From the NCBI GenBank assembly GCA_002753135.1, contig PDZV01000023.1, positions 1 to 60,904 on the forward strand: DNA of 60,904 nt. Reading direction: 5' to 3'. A model generated the notes under the pieces. It did not search any database. It was not told the DNA's origin and saw nothing but the letters and a program-made list of their open reading frames with translations. This DNA comes from Magnetococcales bacterium WMHbinv6. Lineage in GTDB: Bacteria > Pseudomonadota > Magnetococcia > Magnetococcales > Magnetaquicoccaceae. Positions 1-8,477 of this stretch are shown one piece after another. Both the position numbers and the translations under genes were made by a program. How positions within the stretch are numbered: the stretch's first letter is position 1; every line of letters starts with the position of its first letter.

Positions 1-2
1 GC

Positions 3-455
3 ATCAGCGTTGGTTCTTTGTTGTGTGAACGTCTGTCGGCAGGCGAGATCAAACCCGGCCTGATCACCCTCGGCTCGGTCGGCCTGACCCTGTTTGGTCT
101 GGACCTGGCCTGGGCCGCACCCGGCACAGCTGCCGATCTGACCACCCCCCTGTCGATCAGCGCCCTGCTCACCCAGTTCGGCACCTGGCACATTCTGGCC
201 GACCTGTTGTTGATCGGCACCAGCGGCGGTCTGTTCATCGTCCCCCTCTACACCCTGATCCAACAAAAAGCCCCCAGCGGCCGCCGCGCCCGCCTCATCG
301 CCGCCAACAACATCTATAACGCCCTGTTCATGGTCCTCGGTGCCCTCAGCGCCACGGCGCTGTTAAGCCACGGCCTGACCATCCCACAACTGTTTGCCAC
401 GACGGCTGGGTTGAATGTGGTGGTGGCGGGGATGGTTTACAAAATTAGTCATTAG
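3..455 (+). CDS. MFS transporter, LplT/Aas-type, C-terminal part (5' end outside window)
   Basis: The reading frame is already open at base 3, so the N-terminus lies upstream of the window. The visible 150 residues hold about four hydrophobic segments. The stretch GGLFIVPLYTLIQ followed by RARLIAANNIYNALFMV is typical of the MFS half of LplT and of fused Aas proteins, which flip lysophospholipids across the inner membrane for re-acylation. In Aas fusions an acyltransferase and an acyl-ACP synthetase domain follow. Here the frame stops just after the last membrane helix (VYKISH), so this is either a stand-alone LplT-like flippase or a copy that lost its enzymatic half. The family call is fairly firm; the substrate is inferred from the family. 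Confidence 0.7.
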   Translation: MSVGSLLCERLSAGEIKPGLITLGSVGLTLFGLDLAWAAPGTAADLTTPLSISALLTQFGTWHILADLLLIGTSGGLFIVPLYTLIQQKAPSGRRARLIAANNIYNALFMVLGALSATALLSHGLTIPQLFATTAGLNVVVAGMVYKISH

Positions 456-620
456 AAATTTAGTAATATATTGTTAAATTCTATGCGATACTCCTTGCCG
501 CGATTCAGAGGAGCTGAATAGTTACCAGTTGGGTGGCTATCAGCCATGAGGGGGTGGAACTCAGCCTGTTGCCGGGACATGCTTACAGCTTGCCAGCAAC
601 AGGCCGTGGTCGGGAGAGAC

Positions 621-1919
621 TCAGAATCGATAGCTCCAGCTCAGTTCCAGTTCGTTTTGATACATATGCAACGAACCGGTTTGGGTCGGTGTGTTCGGAT
701 TGGTGCCATTGATTCGTTTTTCGATGGCATGGGTAGCGGAAAGGTTGAGGCTGTTTTTTTCGTCCATTGTCCAGCTGAAACCGAAGGTGACATGATCGGT
801 CACGGTGGCCGGGGCCAGAATATTGAATAAGGCTTGTTGACCCGGAATGACCTCGTTTGACTTGCTGTAGCCTGCCCGCATGGTCCACTCGGGTGTGGCA
901 CGCCACTGCACGCCCAACTTGTAGATGGTCATATCATTCCAGCCGAAACCAAGACCATTGTCCGTACCGAGAATAATGGATCCAGGAGCCATCGCCACCC
1001 CGTTATTGTTGCCGACCGCTTTGATCTCACTGAACAAAATCCGTTGCACATCGAAAGCAAAGCTCAAATCAGTCGTCGGTTTGATGGCAATACCCACTTG
1101 ATAGAGAGGCGGAATATCAAAATGGCCCGATTCGGCAAACAATCCTTTGTATTTGTCAAACGGGGTCATGTACAAACGACTCTGGTAGGAGGCCCCAAAA
1201 GCAAACATCTCCGCAGGTGTCCAATACCAGCCTATTTTTGCCCCACCACCGTAGGAATAGTCATAGCCATTGTTGGTAACCGCATTGGGGGAAGCAGAAT
1301 AGGGTTTGAACGGTTGCAATCCTTCCACCTGAATGCGTTGAAAAGCCAAAATCGGTGCAACCCCTAAGGTATGTTCTTGATTGATCTTTTTGGCATAGTT
1401 GAATCCGACGAACAACTGCGCCATATCGATCCCGGTTGGATCACTTGCGGTCGTCGAAGAATCGGCAGGATTGGCAAAATTGCGGAAAACTGCCAAACTG
1501 TAGTCGGTATTCATGCCACCATTGCCACCGATGCTGATGCCGATGCTGCTCTCATTATCGAGCATTTTATTCCATCCCAAGTGGGGAACCAGAAAAAAAT
1601 CATCGTCTTTCTCATGGGTTCCCACTGGAATCGTCGGTGTCAAACCGCCACCCGACGGTTGGTTGGCAGTAAAGCCACGGGCCGGTAAAAACAGAGCAAC
1701 GCCGGCATCCATCCGATTGCCCACATGCACCATCAAGGCGGGATTAAGGGCGGTATCCATTGAGCTTTGTGGCAAAGCAACACCAGCCCCCGCCAAGGAC
1801 TTGTTGGCCGTACCATAACCGGTCGCAAAGTAACCATTGGTCGCCTGTGCAGAAACCGACAGCAGCAAGGAACAGAATAATGTCGAGGTATAAACAGTTA
1901 ATTTAACATTAATTTTCAT
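621..1919 (-). CDS. FadL/OmpP1/TodX family outer-membrane transport protein
   Basis: A 432-residue outer-membrane beta-barrel of the FadL family, which passes long-chain fatty acids or other hydrophobic compounds through the outer membrane. The N-terminus is a signal peptide (MKINVK, a hydrophobic core, then SAQA before TNGYF). The mature start TNGYFATGYGT and the following AGAGVALPQ and ALNPA motifs are the FadL N-terminal hatch signature. The chain ends in aromatic Phe (SYRF), as expected for BAM-dependent barrels. The ATG at 1919 is preferred over one 33 bases upstream because GGGAG sits six bases before it. It is monocistronic, and divergent from the glycosyltransferase gene that starts at 2227. 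The substrate cannot be read from sequence. Confidence 0.88.
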   Translation of the reverse strand: MKINVKLTVYTSTLFCSLLLSVSAQATNGYFATGYGTANKSLAGAGVALPQSSMDTALNPALMVHVGNRMDAGVALFLPARGFTANQPSGGGLTPTIPVGTHEKDDDFFLVPHLGWNKMLDNESSIGISIGGNGGMNTDYSLAVFRNFANPADSSTTASDPTGIDMAQLFVGFNYAKKINQEHTLGVAPILAFQRIQVEGLQPFKPYSASPNAVTNNGYDYSYGGGAKIGWYWTPAEMFAFGASYQSRLYMTPFDKYKGLFAESGHFDIPPLYQVGIAIKPTTDLSFAFDVQRILFSEIKAVGNNNGVAMAPGSIILGTDNGLGFGWNDMTIYKLGVQWRATPEWTMRAGYSKSNEVIPGQQALFNILAPATVTDHVTFGFSWTMDEKNSLNLSATHAIEKRINGTNPNTPTQTGSLHMYQNELELSWSYRF

Positions 1920-2226
1920 AGATTCTCCCGGATGATTTCTCATGACAGACACTGGAAAAAAGAAATAAGCATAAAGGGGATGAGTAGCAGAACCAGATAA
2001 ATTTGTCTACAATCATCTTGCAATAAATGCGCGTTATTGACATAAGCCTGCTCTCGCGCGCAGCCGTCGACCGTTACTGAAACATGTACATATACAGAGG
2101 CCCCCTTTACCCGCAGGCAGCTACATGGCTACACGGTAGCTGTCGGGCATGCAGGATTGTTCATTTTGTTCAAAGCGTGACAAAGGGGATACTTGTTCTT
2201 CTTTTCTTTCAAACGGGGGAAACATC
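1920..2226. other. Divergent intergenic region
   Basis: About 300 bases separate the divergent FadL-type gene and the glycosyltransferase. It is locally AT-rich near 1950-2040 and must carry the promoters for both directions. A TTGACA lies at 2037-2042 on the plus strand, but no good -10 follows at the right distance. I see no RNA gene or strong terminator here. Confidence 0.4.
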
Positions 2227-3339
2227 TTGTCGTCAGCAATTCATTCATGGCGTTTAAGCGTGGTTGTTCCCTGCTACAACGAAGAACACACCCTGGCACA
2301 ATGTGTCCAACGTGTATTGGCCATCGCCCATGCGCAATTGGCAATCGAATTGATTATCGTCGATGATTGCTCAACAGATGGAAGCCTCTCTGTTGCTTAT
2401 GATCTGCAAAAACGTTACGACAATATTGTGGTCTTGCACCATGCGCACAACCTGGGCAAGGGGGCCGCCTTGAAAAGCGGATTCCAGCGGGCGAGCGGCG
2501 ATTTTGTCGCCATTCAGGACGCCGATCTGGAATATGACCCGCAAGATCTGCTCAGACTGGTGGAACCAATCAGGCAAGGGGTGGCCGATGTGGTTTTTGG
2601 CTCACGTTTTCTCAGTCACAGCCCGCACCGGGTTCTCTATTTTTGGCACTCCGTTGGCAATCGTTTTCTGACCTTGTTGTCCAACATGTTCACCGACCTG
2701 AACATGACCGATATGGAAACCTGTTATAAAGTGTTCCGTCGCGAGGTCATTGCACAAATTGATATTCAGGAAAAAAGATTTGGCGTGGAACCGGAACTGG
2801 TTGCCAAAGTGGCGCACATGCGCTTGCGCATCTACGAAATGGGTATTTCCTATCACGGGCGAACTTACCAGGAAGGCAAAAAAATCGGCATCAAGGATGG
2901 CTTTCGGGCTCTCTACTGCATTGTACGCTACAACGCCCATCACGCCCCCATCGCCTTACAGTTTCTGGTCTATCTGTTCATCGGTGGTACGGCTGCCGTG
3001 GCCAATCTGCTGCTTTTTCTTCTTTTTCTCTCCGCTGGTCTCTCGTTGGTCACCTCCGCGCTGCTTGCCTTTTTTCTGGCAGCAGGCGTCAATTATCTGC
3101 TTTCCATCCTGATTCTGTTTCGCCACAAGGCACGGTGGAACACTCTGCTCGAAGGGGGCCTCTACCTGTTATCCGTCAGTTTGATCTCGCTTTTTGATGC
3201 CGGCATGACGCAGTGGATGTTTGCCAGCGGTTTTTCAGCCACCCAGGCAAAATTGATTGCCATCCTCTCCAGCCTTATCCTCAATTTTTCTGCCAGACGT
3301 TACCTTGTCTTCCCGGAAGCGCCGCGCAAAGGCTGGTGA
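2227..3339 (+). CDS. GT2 glycosyltransferase with C-terminal GtrA membrane domain
   Basis: A polyprenyl-phosphate sugar synthase (dolichyl-phosphate-mannose-synthase-like) fused to a GtrA-type membrane domain, 370 aa. The N-terminal GT2 domain shows PCYNEE near residue 17, DDCSTDGS near 46, the metal/nucleotide motif DADLEYDP near 98, and GSRF. From about residue 245 four hydrophobic helices form the GtrA part, thought to flip the lipid-linked sugar to the periplasmic face. I chose the TTG at 2227 because GGGGGA precedes it by six bases; an in-frame ATG at 2149 lacks such a site. The next gene is a GT39-like membrane transferase, the usual acceptor enzyme for such a lipid-linked monosaccharide, so the pair probably decorates an extracytoplasmic glycan or lipid. 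Confidence 0.87.
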   Translation: MSSAIHSWRLSVVVPCYNEEHTLAQCVQRVLAIAHAQLAIELIIVDDCSTDGSLSVAYDLQKRYDNIVVLHHAHNLGKGAALKSGFQRASGDFVAIQDADLEYDPQDLLRLVEPIRQGVADVVFGSRFLSHSPHRVLYFWHSVGNRFLTLLSNMFTDLNMTDMETCYKVFRREVIAQIDIQEKRFGVEPELVAKVAHMRLRIYEMGISYHGRTYQEGKKIGIKDGFRALYCIVRYNAHHAPIALQFLVYLFIGGTAAVANLLLFLLFLSAGLSLVTSALLAFFLAAGVNYLLSILILFRHKARWNTLLEGGLYLLSVSLISLFDAGMTQWMFASGFSATQAKLIAILSSLILNFSARRYLVFPEAPRKGW

Positions 3340-3343
3340 ATCC

Positions 3344-4828
3344 TTGAAACCGCATCAAACCCTGCTGGCCATTCTGTTGCTCACGCTGTTGGCCCTGCTG
3401 TATGGACATACCTTCCTGCCTGGTCATGATTGGGGGGATGATTTTGCCCTCTATATCCATCATGCCAAAAATATGCTCTCTGGAATCCCCTATCACGATA
3501 CCCACTATATCTACAATCCGGAAATGTCCAAAACGGGACCACCCGCTTATCCTCCCGGCTTTCCGGTGTTATTGATGCCGGTCTATGCCCTGTTCGGTTT
3601 TTCGTTGCCCGCACTGAAATGGTGGGTCACCTCCTTTTTGCTGTTGGCTCTTGGCACCCTATTCTGGACTTTTCAGTCACAACTTACTTTTAACTGCCGT
3701 CTGGCTTTGGTGGCCATTGTTGGCTGCAACGGACTGTTTCTGCAGGTGAAAGATGAAATCATTTCCGATTTGCCGTTTCTGTTTTTTGTTTTGTTAACCC
3801 TGGGATACCTGCACCGCCAAGCCTGCCCGGTCAACGGTTCAACCCTGCGTGTGGCGCTTGTGCAGGCACTGTTAATCTATGCCTGTTATGCCATTCGGAT
3901 GGCCGGTATCGTCTTCATTCCAGCCCTGCTGTGGAAAGATTGGTTGCAGCATCGAACCATCTCCCCGCTTTCTTGGCTGACCCTCTTGTTCTTTGCTGCT
4001 CTGCTCCTGCTGCAGCAGCACACTTTTCCGGGGGGAGAAGGCTATCTCACCTCTTTGCTGCAGGATTTTCAGCTTGCCCAAATGCCAGAAAAACTGTTCC
4101 AGAATTTCAACTATTTTACCCTGATCTGGGGCAACGAAAAATGGCTGCGCGTTTTGCTTTTTCTGGGCACAGGTACTGCCATGCTCCTGGCTTTTCAGAG
4201 ACGATGGCGGCAGCAGGTTTCCATTATCGAAACCTTTTTTATTGGTTATTTTTTGTTGATTCTGCTCTGGCCCTACACCGGGGTCCGTTTTGCCCTGCCA
4301 CTGATACCGCTCTATCTCTTCTACGTCATTTTGTGGCTGCAATCGTTGCCCGTGATCCGCCTGTACCAGCGCACGGCCTCACCATTGACTCTTTTCTTGA
4401 TGGTGGTCGCTGCACTCTATGGGCTGCAATTTTATCAATGGTCGAAAGATGGCTACTGGTCGCAGGATCGGGATGGCATTCATCAACCCTACGCCAAAGA
4501 GTTGTTCCATTTTATCCGCCAAAAGACAGCGCCGGATGCGGTCATCTTGTTTATCAAACCCAGAGTGCTGGCCCTCTTGACCGGACGCAAATCCGCCACC
4601 TTTTCTGCCCAACAACCGGAAAAACTGTGGCATTTTATCCAGCAGACGCATGCCAGCTATCTGATCGATGCCTTTCTGGAAGGTGGGCCAGCCACCCCAG
4701 GTTTGCAGGCGTTCATTCAACACCACGCGGCACGGTTGATGCCGGTCTTTGCCAGCGGACCAGTCGTCGTTTACCGCATCATCTCCCCAACATCGCCTGG
4801 TGCAAATTTCCCTGATCCGATTCCATGA
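3344..4828 (+). CDS. GT39/ArnT-like integral membrane glycosyltransferase
   Basis: A polytopic protein of about 494 aa with roughly ten hydrophobic helices and a soluble C-terminal part. The first periplasmic loop has the acidic pair in HDWGDDFALYIHHA, followed by the PPGFPVLL stretch. This is the arrangement seen in ArnT/PMT-type (GT39/GT83) enzymes that use undecaprenyl-phosphate-linked sugars. It lies four bases after the GT2-GtrA gene, which would make the donor. The start is uncertain: TTG at 3344 follows GGTGA, whereas an ATG at 3257 would overlap the upstream gene by 83 bases. The last 50 bases overlap, tail to tail, the end of the minus-strand Sel1 gene. The sugar and acceptor are unknown. 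Confidence 0.72.
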   Translation: MKPHQTLLAILLLTLLALLYGHTFLPGHDWGDDFALYIHHAKNMLSGIPYHDTHYIYNPEMSKTGPPAYPPGFPVLLMPVYALFGFSLPALKWWVTSFLLLALGTLFWTFQSQLTFNCRLALVAIVGCNGLFLQVKDEIISDLPFLFFVLLTLGYLHRQACPVNGSTLRVALVQALLIYACYAIRMAGIVFIPALLWKDWLQHRTISPLSWLTLLFFAALLLLQQHTFPGGEGYLTSLLQDFQLAQMPEKLFQNFNYFTLIWGNEKWLRVLLFLGTGTAMLLAFQRRWRQQVSIIETFFIGYFLLILLWPYTGVRFALPLIPLYLFYVILWLQSLPVIRLYQRTASPLTLFLMVVAALYGLQFYQWSKDGYWSQDRDGIHQPYAKELFHFIRQKTAPDAVILFIKPRVLALLTGRKSATFSAQQPEKLWHFIQQTHASYLIDAFLEGGPATPGLQAFIQHHAARLMPVFASGPVVVYRIISPTSPGANFPDPIP

Positions 4829-7337
4829 CCATGCGTATCTGGCTCTCTTGGGCATGGGCCATTTGTCGGGCCCGTTCGATTTGTGATCGGCTCATCAGCG
4901 GGAGCAAAGCATCCCGTGCCGATCTGGCCATGCCGCCCTGCCTGCCCCCCTGTTGCGCGCCCAACTCCAGCCACATGTAGGCCAACAGATAATCTTTTGG
5001 CACACCCTGACCAGTAAAATACATCATGCCCAGATAGACCTGGGCCAACAGCACTCCCTGATTGGCGGCTTGCAGATAGTATACAGCCGCTTTTTCTGGA
5101 TTCATCGGCACCCCGTTGCCTTTTTCGTACAAGGTACCCAGTTTATATTGGGCCAGAGCAAATCCCTGGGCCGCCGCCTTTCGATACAGGACAACCGCTT
5201 TGCCGAGATCTGGCCGGATACCGTCCCCTTTCATATACTGCTCTGCCAATTGCAACTGTGCCTTGCCAAACCCCTGCTCGGCAGCGCTTGTCAACCACTT
5301 GAAGGCCAATTTCCGGTCAAGTGGCACATAAAGCCCCTCACGGTAGAAGCGTGCCAACTCAAATTGGGCTGCGGGCAACCCTTTTGTGGCCGCTTTTTCC
5401 AACAAACTTACACCCTTGCGCATATCCTGCCCAATATCTTCGCCCTTCACATAGGCTTGCCCCAGCACGTAACAGGCAAGGGGATCTTCCTGTTCGGCCA
5501 CTTTCTGCCACCAGAAAAGACTTTGTTTGCCATTTTTGCCCACCCCGTCCCCTTGACCATAACGCAGGCCAACCGCCTTCCAAGCCGGTGCATAGCCCTG
5601 TTCCGCCGCTTTGAGCAACCAGCGGAAGGCCTCTGCCGCATCCAAGGCAACCCCTTTGCCCTCGGCATGGCGACTGCCCAGCCAATACTGCGCTTCCGCG
5701 CTGTTTCCTTCTGCAGCCAACCGATACCAACGCAAGATTTCCGCCTGCTCCGCCCCTCCTTGGCCAGAACTCTCCAGCATTTTGGCCAGCTGCAGTTGTG
5801 CCGGAGCCACTCCTTTTTCTGCCGCGCGGCGAAAACGGCGCACAGCCTCCTGCCGATCAACCGCCACCACCTCTCCTTGCTGGTACAACAAAGCCAGTTG
5901 ATACTCTGCCGCTGCCGAACCCAAATGGGCGGCTTGCAACCACCATTGGTAGGCTTTCTCCCCCTCTTTGGCCACACCTTTGCCCTCGGCATGGCGCAAT
6001 CCCAACTGAAAATGGGCCTCGGCGTCGCCCAGTTGTGCCGCAGCGTGCCACCAGCGCAGCGCTTCGCCATCGTTTTGTGGCAGATCTCTCCCTTGGGCAT
6101 AACGATCTGCCAACTCCCGCATCGCTGGCAGATGCCGTTGCTCTGCCGCCTGCTGCAACCAGTACAGCGCTTCCGAACGTTTGATCTTTACTTCGCTACC
6201 ACTGTCTGCCAACTGACTCAAAAGATACTGCGCTGCCGGATGACCTTGACGCGCTGCTTTGGCAAACCAGCCTGTTGCACTCTCAGCATCTTTCTGGAAC
6301 ATTTTGTTGTCCCGATAGAGCATTCCCAGCAAATAGTGCGCTTCGGCAACCTCCTGTTGCGCTGCCTGCAACCACCAGTGGTGTGCCTGCTGCCAATCCT
6401 GTTGAAGACGTTTTCCTTCGGCATAAAGTTTTCCCAACTGCAACTGGGCCAGCGAGTGCTGTTGCAAAGCGGCTTTGCGCAACCAATGCACCGCCTCCTG
6501 CGGATTGCTGACCACCCCCTGCCCTTGCTGATAGATGCTGCCAACTTCGTATTGTGCCTCTGCATCCTCCTGATTGGCGGCCAACAGCAACCAGTAGAGA
6601 GCTTCTGTCTCATTTTTTTTGCTGCCACGACCTTGCAAATACCACTGGCCAACCCGTTTCTGTGCCTGACTCTCCCCTTTTTCAGCCGCCCTGCGCAAAA
6701 GGGTAAGGGCCTCTTGATCACTCTGCACCACCCCTTTTCCCTCCTGATACAGCAGCGCCAAGGCAAAACTCGCGGCACGCCAATCCTGCTCTGCCGCCTG
6801 CCGATACCAATAGGCAGCCAGTCGATAATCTTGCGCCACCCCTTGACCCTGTTCATAGGCCTTGCCTGTCAAAAATGCGGCTTCAACGTTGCCATGTTCT
6901 GCGGCTTGCAACAAACGGTTGAATTTATCATTATCCTGCAGAGGCAGGTTGATCATCACGCTTTCATACCAATCGGTCAGCGTGTGGTAGAGAGACTTGG
7001 CCAAGCTGCTCCACCTGCTGGCTGATGAGGCAGTCACTCTCTCTGCCCAGGAGTGCGCCTCGACTGGTGCATGCCATACACCCAAGGCTGCCCGCGCTTC
7101 GGCATGGCCTTGATCTGCTGCTTTTTGCAACCAATACAAGGATTCCCGGTCGTTTTGTCGAACGGCATCACCGCTGGCATAGCGTTTGCCGAGCGCATAT
7201 TGTGCCTCCGCATCGCCATAGACGGCACGTTCGTGTAATCCCTGCAACCAAAGCGTTTCCGGTTCACTGACAGCCAATTCAATAGCAATCAGAATGATCA
7301 GCAACAGAATCAAAAAAAGTGGTAGGAACCTGCGCAT
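4779..7337 (-). CDS. Membrane-anchored Sel1-repeat protein with 20 repeats
   Basis: About 852 aa. The N-terminus (MRRFLPLFLILLLIILIAIE) is a signal anchor, so the rest should lie in the periplasm. I count 20 Sel1-like (SLR) units of about 36 residues with the pattern AxAQxxLGxxYxxGxGVxxDxxxAxxWxxKAAxQG; repeat 2 is followed by a longer insert around residues 85-135. Sel1 solenoids are protein-binding scaffolds and do not catalyse. The C-terminal cap (AYMWLELGAQQG then a basic/Ser stretch) resembles that of the second Sel1 protein at 25705. ATG at 7337 is chosen because it starts at the membrane segment; a GTG at 7415 is also in frame. Neither has a strong ribosome site. Its place among EPS genes suggests a role in assembling the polysaccharide machinery (inference). 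Confidence 0.8.
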   Translation of the reverse strand: MRRFLPLFLILLLIILIAIELAVSEPETLWLQGLHERAVYGDAEAQYALGKRYASGDAVRQNDRESLYWLQKAADQGHAEARAALGVWHAPVEAHSWAERVTASSASRWSSLAKSLYHTLTDWYESVMINLPLQDNDKFNRLLQAAEHGNVEAAFLTGKAYEQGQGVAQDYRLAAYWYRQAAEQDWRAASFALALLYQEGKGVVQSDQEALTLLRRAAEKGESQAQKRVGQWYLQGRGSKKNETEALYWLLLAANQEDAEAQYEVGSIYQQGQGVVSNPQEAVHWLRKAALQQHSLAQLQLGKLYAEGKRLQQDWQQAHHWWLQAAQQEVAEAHYLLGMLYRDNKMFQKDAESATGWFAKAARQGHPAAQYLLSQLADSGSEVKIKRSEALYWLQQAAEQRHLPAMRELADRYAQGRDLPQNDGEALRWWHAAAQLGDAEAHFQLGLRHAEGKGVAKEGEKAYQWWLQAAHLGSAAAEYQLALLYQQGEVVAVDRQEAVRRFRRAAEKGVAPAQLQLAKMLESSGQGGAEQAEILRWYRLAAEGNSAEAQYWLGSRHAEGKGVALDAAEAFRWLLKAAEQGYAPAWKAVGLRYGQGDGVGKNGKQSLFWWQKVAEQEDPLACYVLGQAYVKGEDIGQDMRKGVSLLEKAATKGLPAAQFELARFYREGLYVPLDRKLAFKWLTSAAEQGFGKAQLQLAEQYMKGDGIRPDLGKAVVLYRKAAAQGFALAQYKLGTLYEKGNGVPMNPEKAAVYYLQAANQGVLLAQVYLGMMYFTGQGVPKDYLLAYMWLELGAQQGGRQGGMARSARDALLPLMSRSQIERARQMAHAQESQIRMVMESDQGNLHQAMLGR

Positions 7338-7462
7338 GGGCAATGATACACTCAAGGGGTGTCCAATAAACGATTTTCTGATGTTGAAAGAGAAGTAACC
7401 CTCTCTTTCGTTCACGCGCTGTTATCCATTTTTTGCACAGCAAGCAAAAGGAGGCCTTTCCG

Positions 7463-8425
7463 TTGCACTCCCATCATGCGACTGGTCGTCAGCAAAACGA
7501 AAGGTCAGCCACCTATCTGGTTACCGGTGGGGCAGGCTTTATTGGCAGCCATCTGGTCGATGCCTTGCTGGCTGCCGGGCATCGCGTGCTGGTCCTGGAT
7601 GATCTCTCTGTCGGCAAACGAAGCAACGTCGATGCCAAGGCGCAACTGGTCGAAGGCAGCGTCTGCGATGAACCCCTGGTCAGAAAACTGCTCGCGCAAG
7701 TCGATGGCTGTTTTCATCTGGCGGCACTCTCTTCCACGGTTTTGTCGCATCAACAGTGGCTGTACGCGCATCGGGTCAATGTCACAGGAACAATCACTGT
7801 GTTGGAATGCGCCCGCGCCAGCAAAGAGAGAGCGGCCATTCCGGTGGTTTATACCTCATCGGCAGCGGTCTATGGCGATAATCCCGACTCTCCTTTGCCG
7901 GAACAAACCGAGTTGCGCCCCTTTTCCGCCTATGGGGCGGATAAATTGGGTAGCGAACTGCATGCCCGTGTTGCAGGCGTGGTCCATGGTGTGCCCACCT
8001 TGGGCCTGCGCTTGTTTAATGTCTTTGGTCCGAGACAAGATCCCACCTCTCCCTACTCCGGCGTCATCTCCCATTTTCTGCTGCGTGCGCAACGGGGAGA
8101 AGAACTGCTGATCCACGGCGATGGGCAACAAGTCAGAGATTTTATCCATGTTTCGGATGTGATCCGCTTTTTTCTTGTCGCCATCCAGCAGGTCTCCCCG
8201 GAGGGAAAAGTCTATAATGTCTGTTCAGGCCACGGCACAACCATCCTGGATTTGGCAAAACGGATTATTCGTTTGACCGGCAACCGATCCGCCATCCGCC
8301 ATGACACTGCCCGTGTCGGAGATATTCGTCTTTCTGTCGGCGATCCCAGGCAGGCAGCGCAAGCGTTGGCAATCACCACAACCAAGACGCTCGAGGATGG
8401 ACTGATCGGCATGATCGATACCTGA
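7463..8425 (+). CDS. NAD-dependent epimerase/dehydratase, probable UDP-sugar 4-epimerase (TviC/WbpP-like)
   Basis: An extended short-chain dehydrogenase of about 320 aa. It shows the Rossmann motif TGGAGFIGSHL near residue 19, the SSAAVYGD serine region, the YGADK catalytic Tyr-Lys pair, and the C-terminal RDFIHVSDV motif of UDP-glucose/UDP-GlcNAc 4-epimerases. The start is the TTG at 7463, which has a perfect AAGGAGG eight bases before it. It converges with a UDP-HexNAc dehydrogenase whose end lies 52 bases away. In Vi antigen and similar polymers such a pair (TviB plus TviC) makes UDP-N-acetylgalactosaminuronic acid. Epimerase activity is likely; the exact sugar is inferred. Confidence 0.83.
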   Translation: MHSHHATGRQQNERSATYLVTGGAGFIGSHLVDALLAAGHRVLVLDDLSVGKRSNVDAKAQLVEGSVCDEPLVRKLLAQVDGCFHLAALSSTVLSHQQWLYAHRVNVTGTITVLECARASKERAAIPVVYTSSAAVYGDNPDSPLPEQTELRPFSAYGADKLGSELHARVAGVVHGVPTLGLRLFNVFGPRQDPTSPYSGVISHFLLRAQRGEELLIHGDGQQVRDFIHVSDVIRFFLVAIQQVSPEGKVYNVCSGHGTTILDLAKRIIRLTGNRSAIRHDTARVGDIRLSVGDPRQAAQALAITTTKTLEDGLIGMIDT

Positions 8426-8477
8426 TGAATTTTTCTGCAAAACAGTGCTTTGTTACAGCAACGTATCGGTAACAGGT

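Noticed and set aside
583-621. Inverted repeat CCTGTTGC...GCAACAGG just after the FadL-type gene as a terminator
   Set aside because: The loop is 20-plus bases and no U-run follows on the minus strand, so intrinsic termination is not supported.
4953-7025. 690-codon open frame on the plus strand opposite the Sel1 gene
   Set aside because: It mirrors the Sel1 repeats in antisense (repeating Gln/Leu/Cys patterns), has no ribosome site and no domain. The sense frame has 20 clear Sel1 units.
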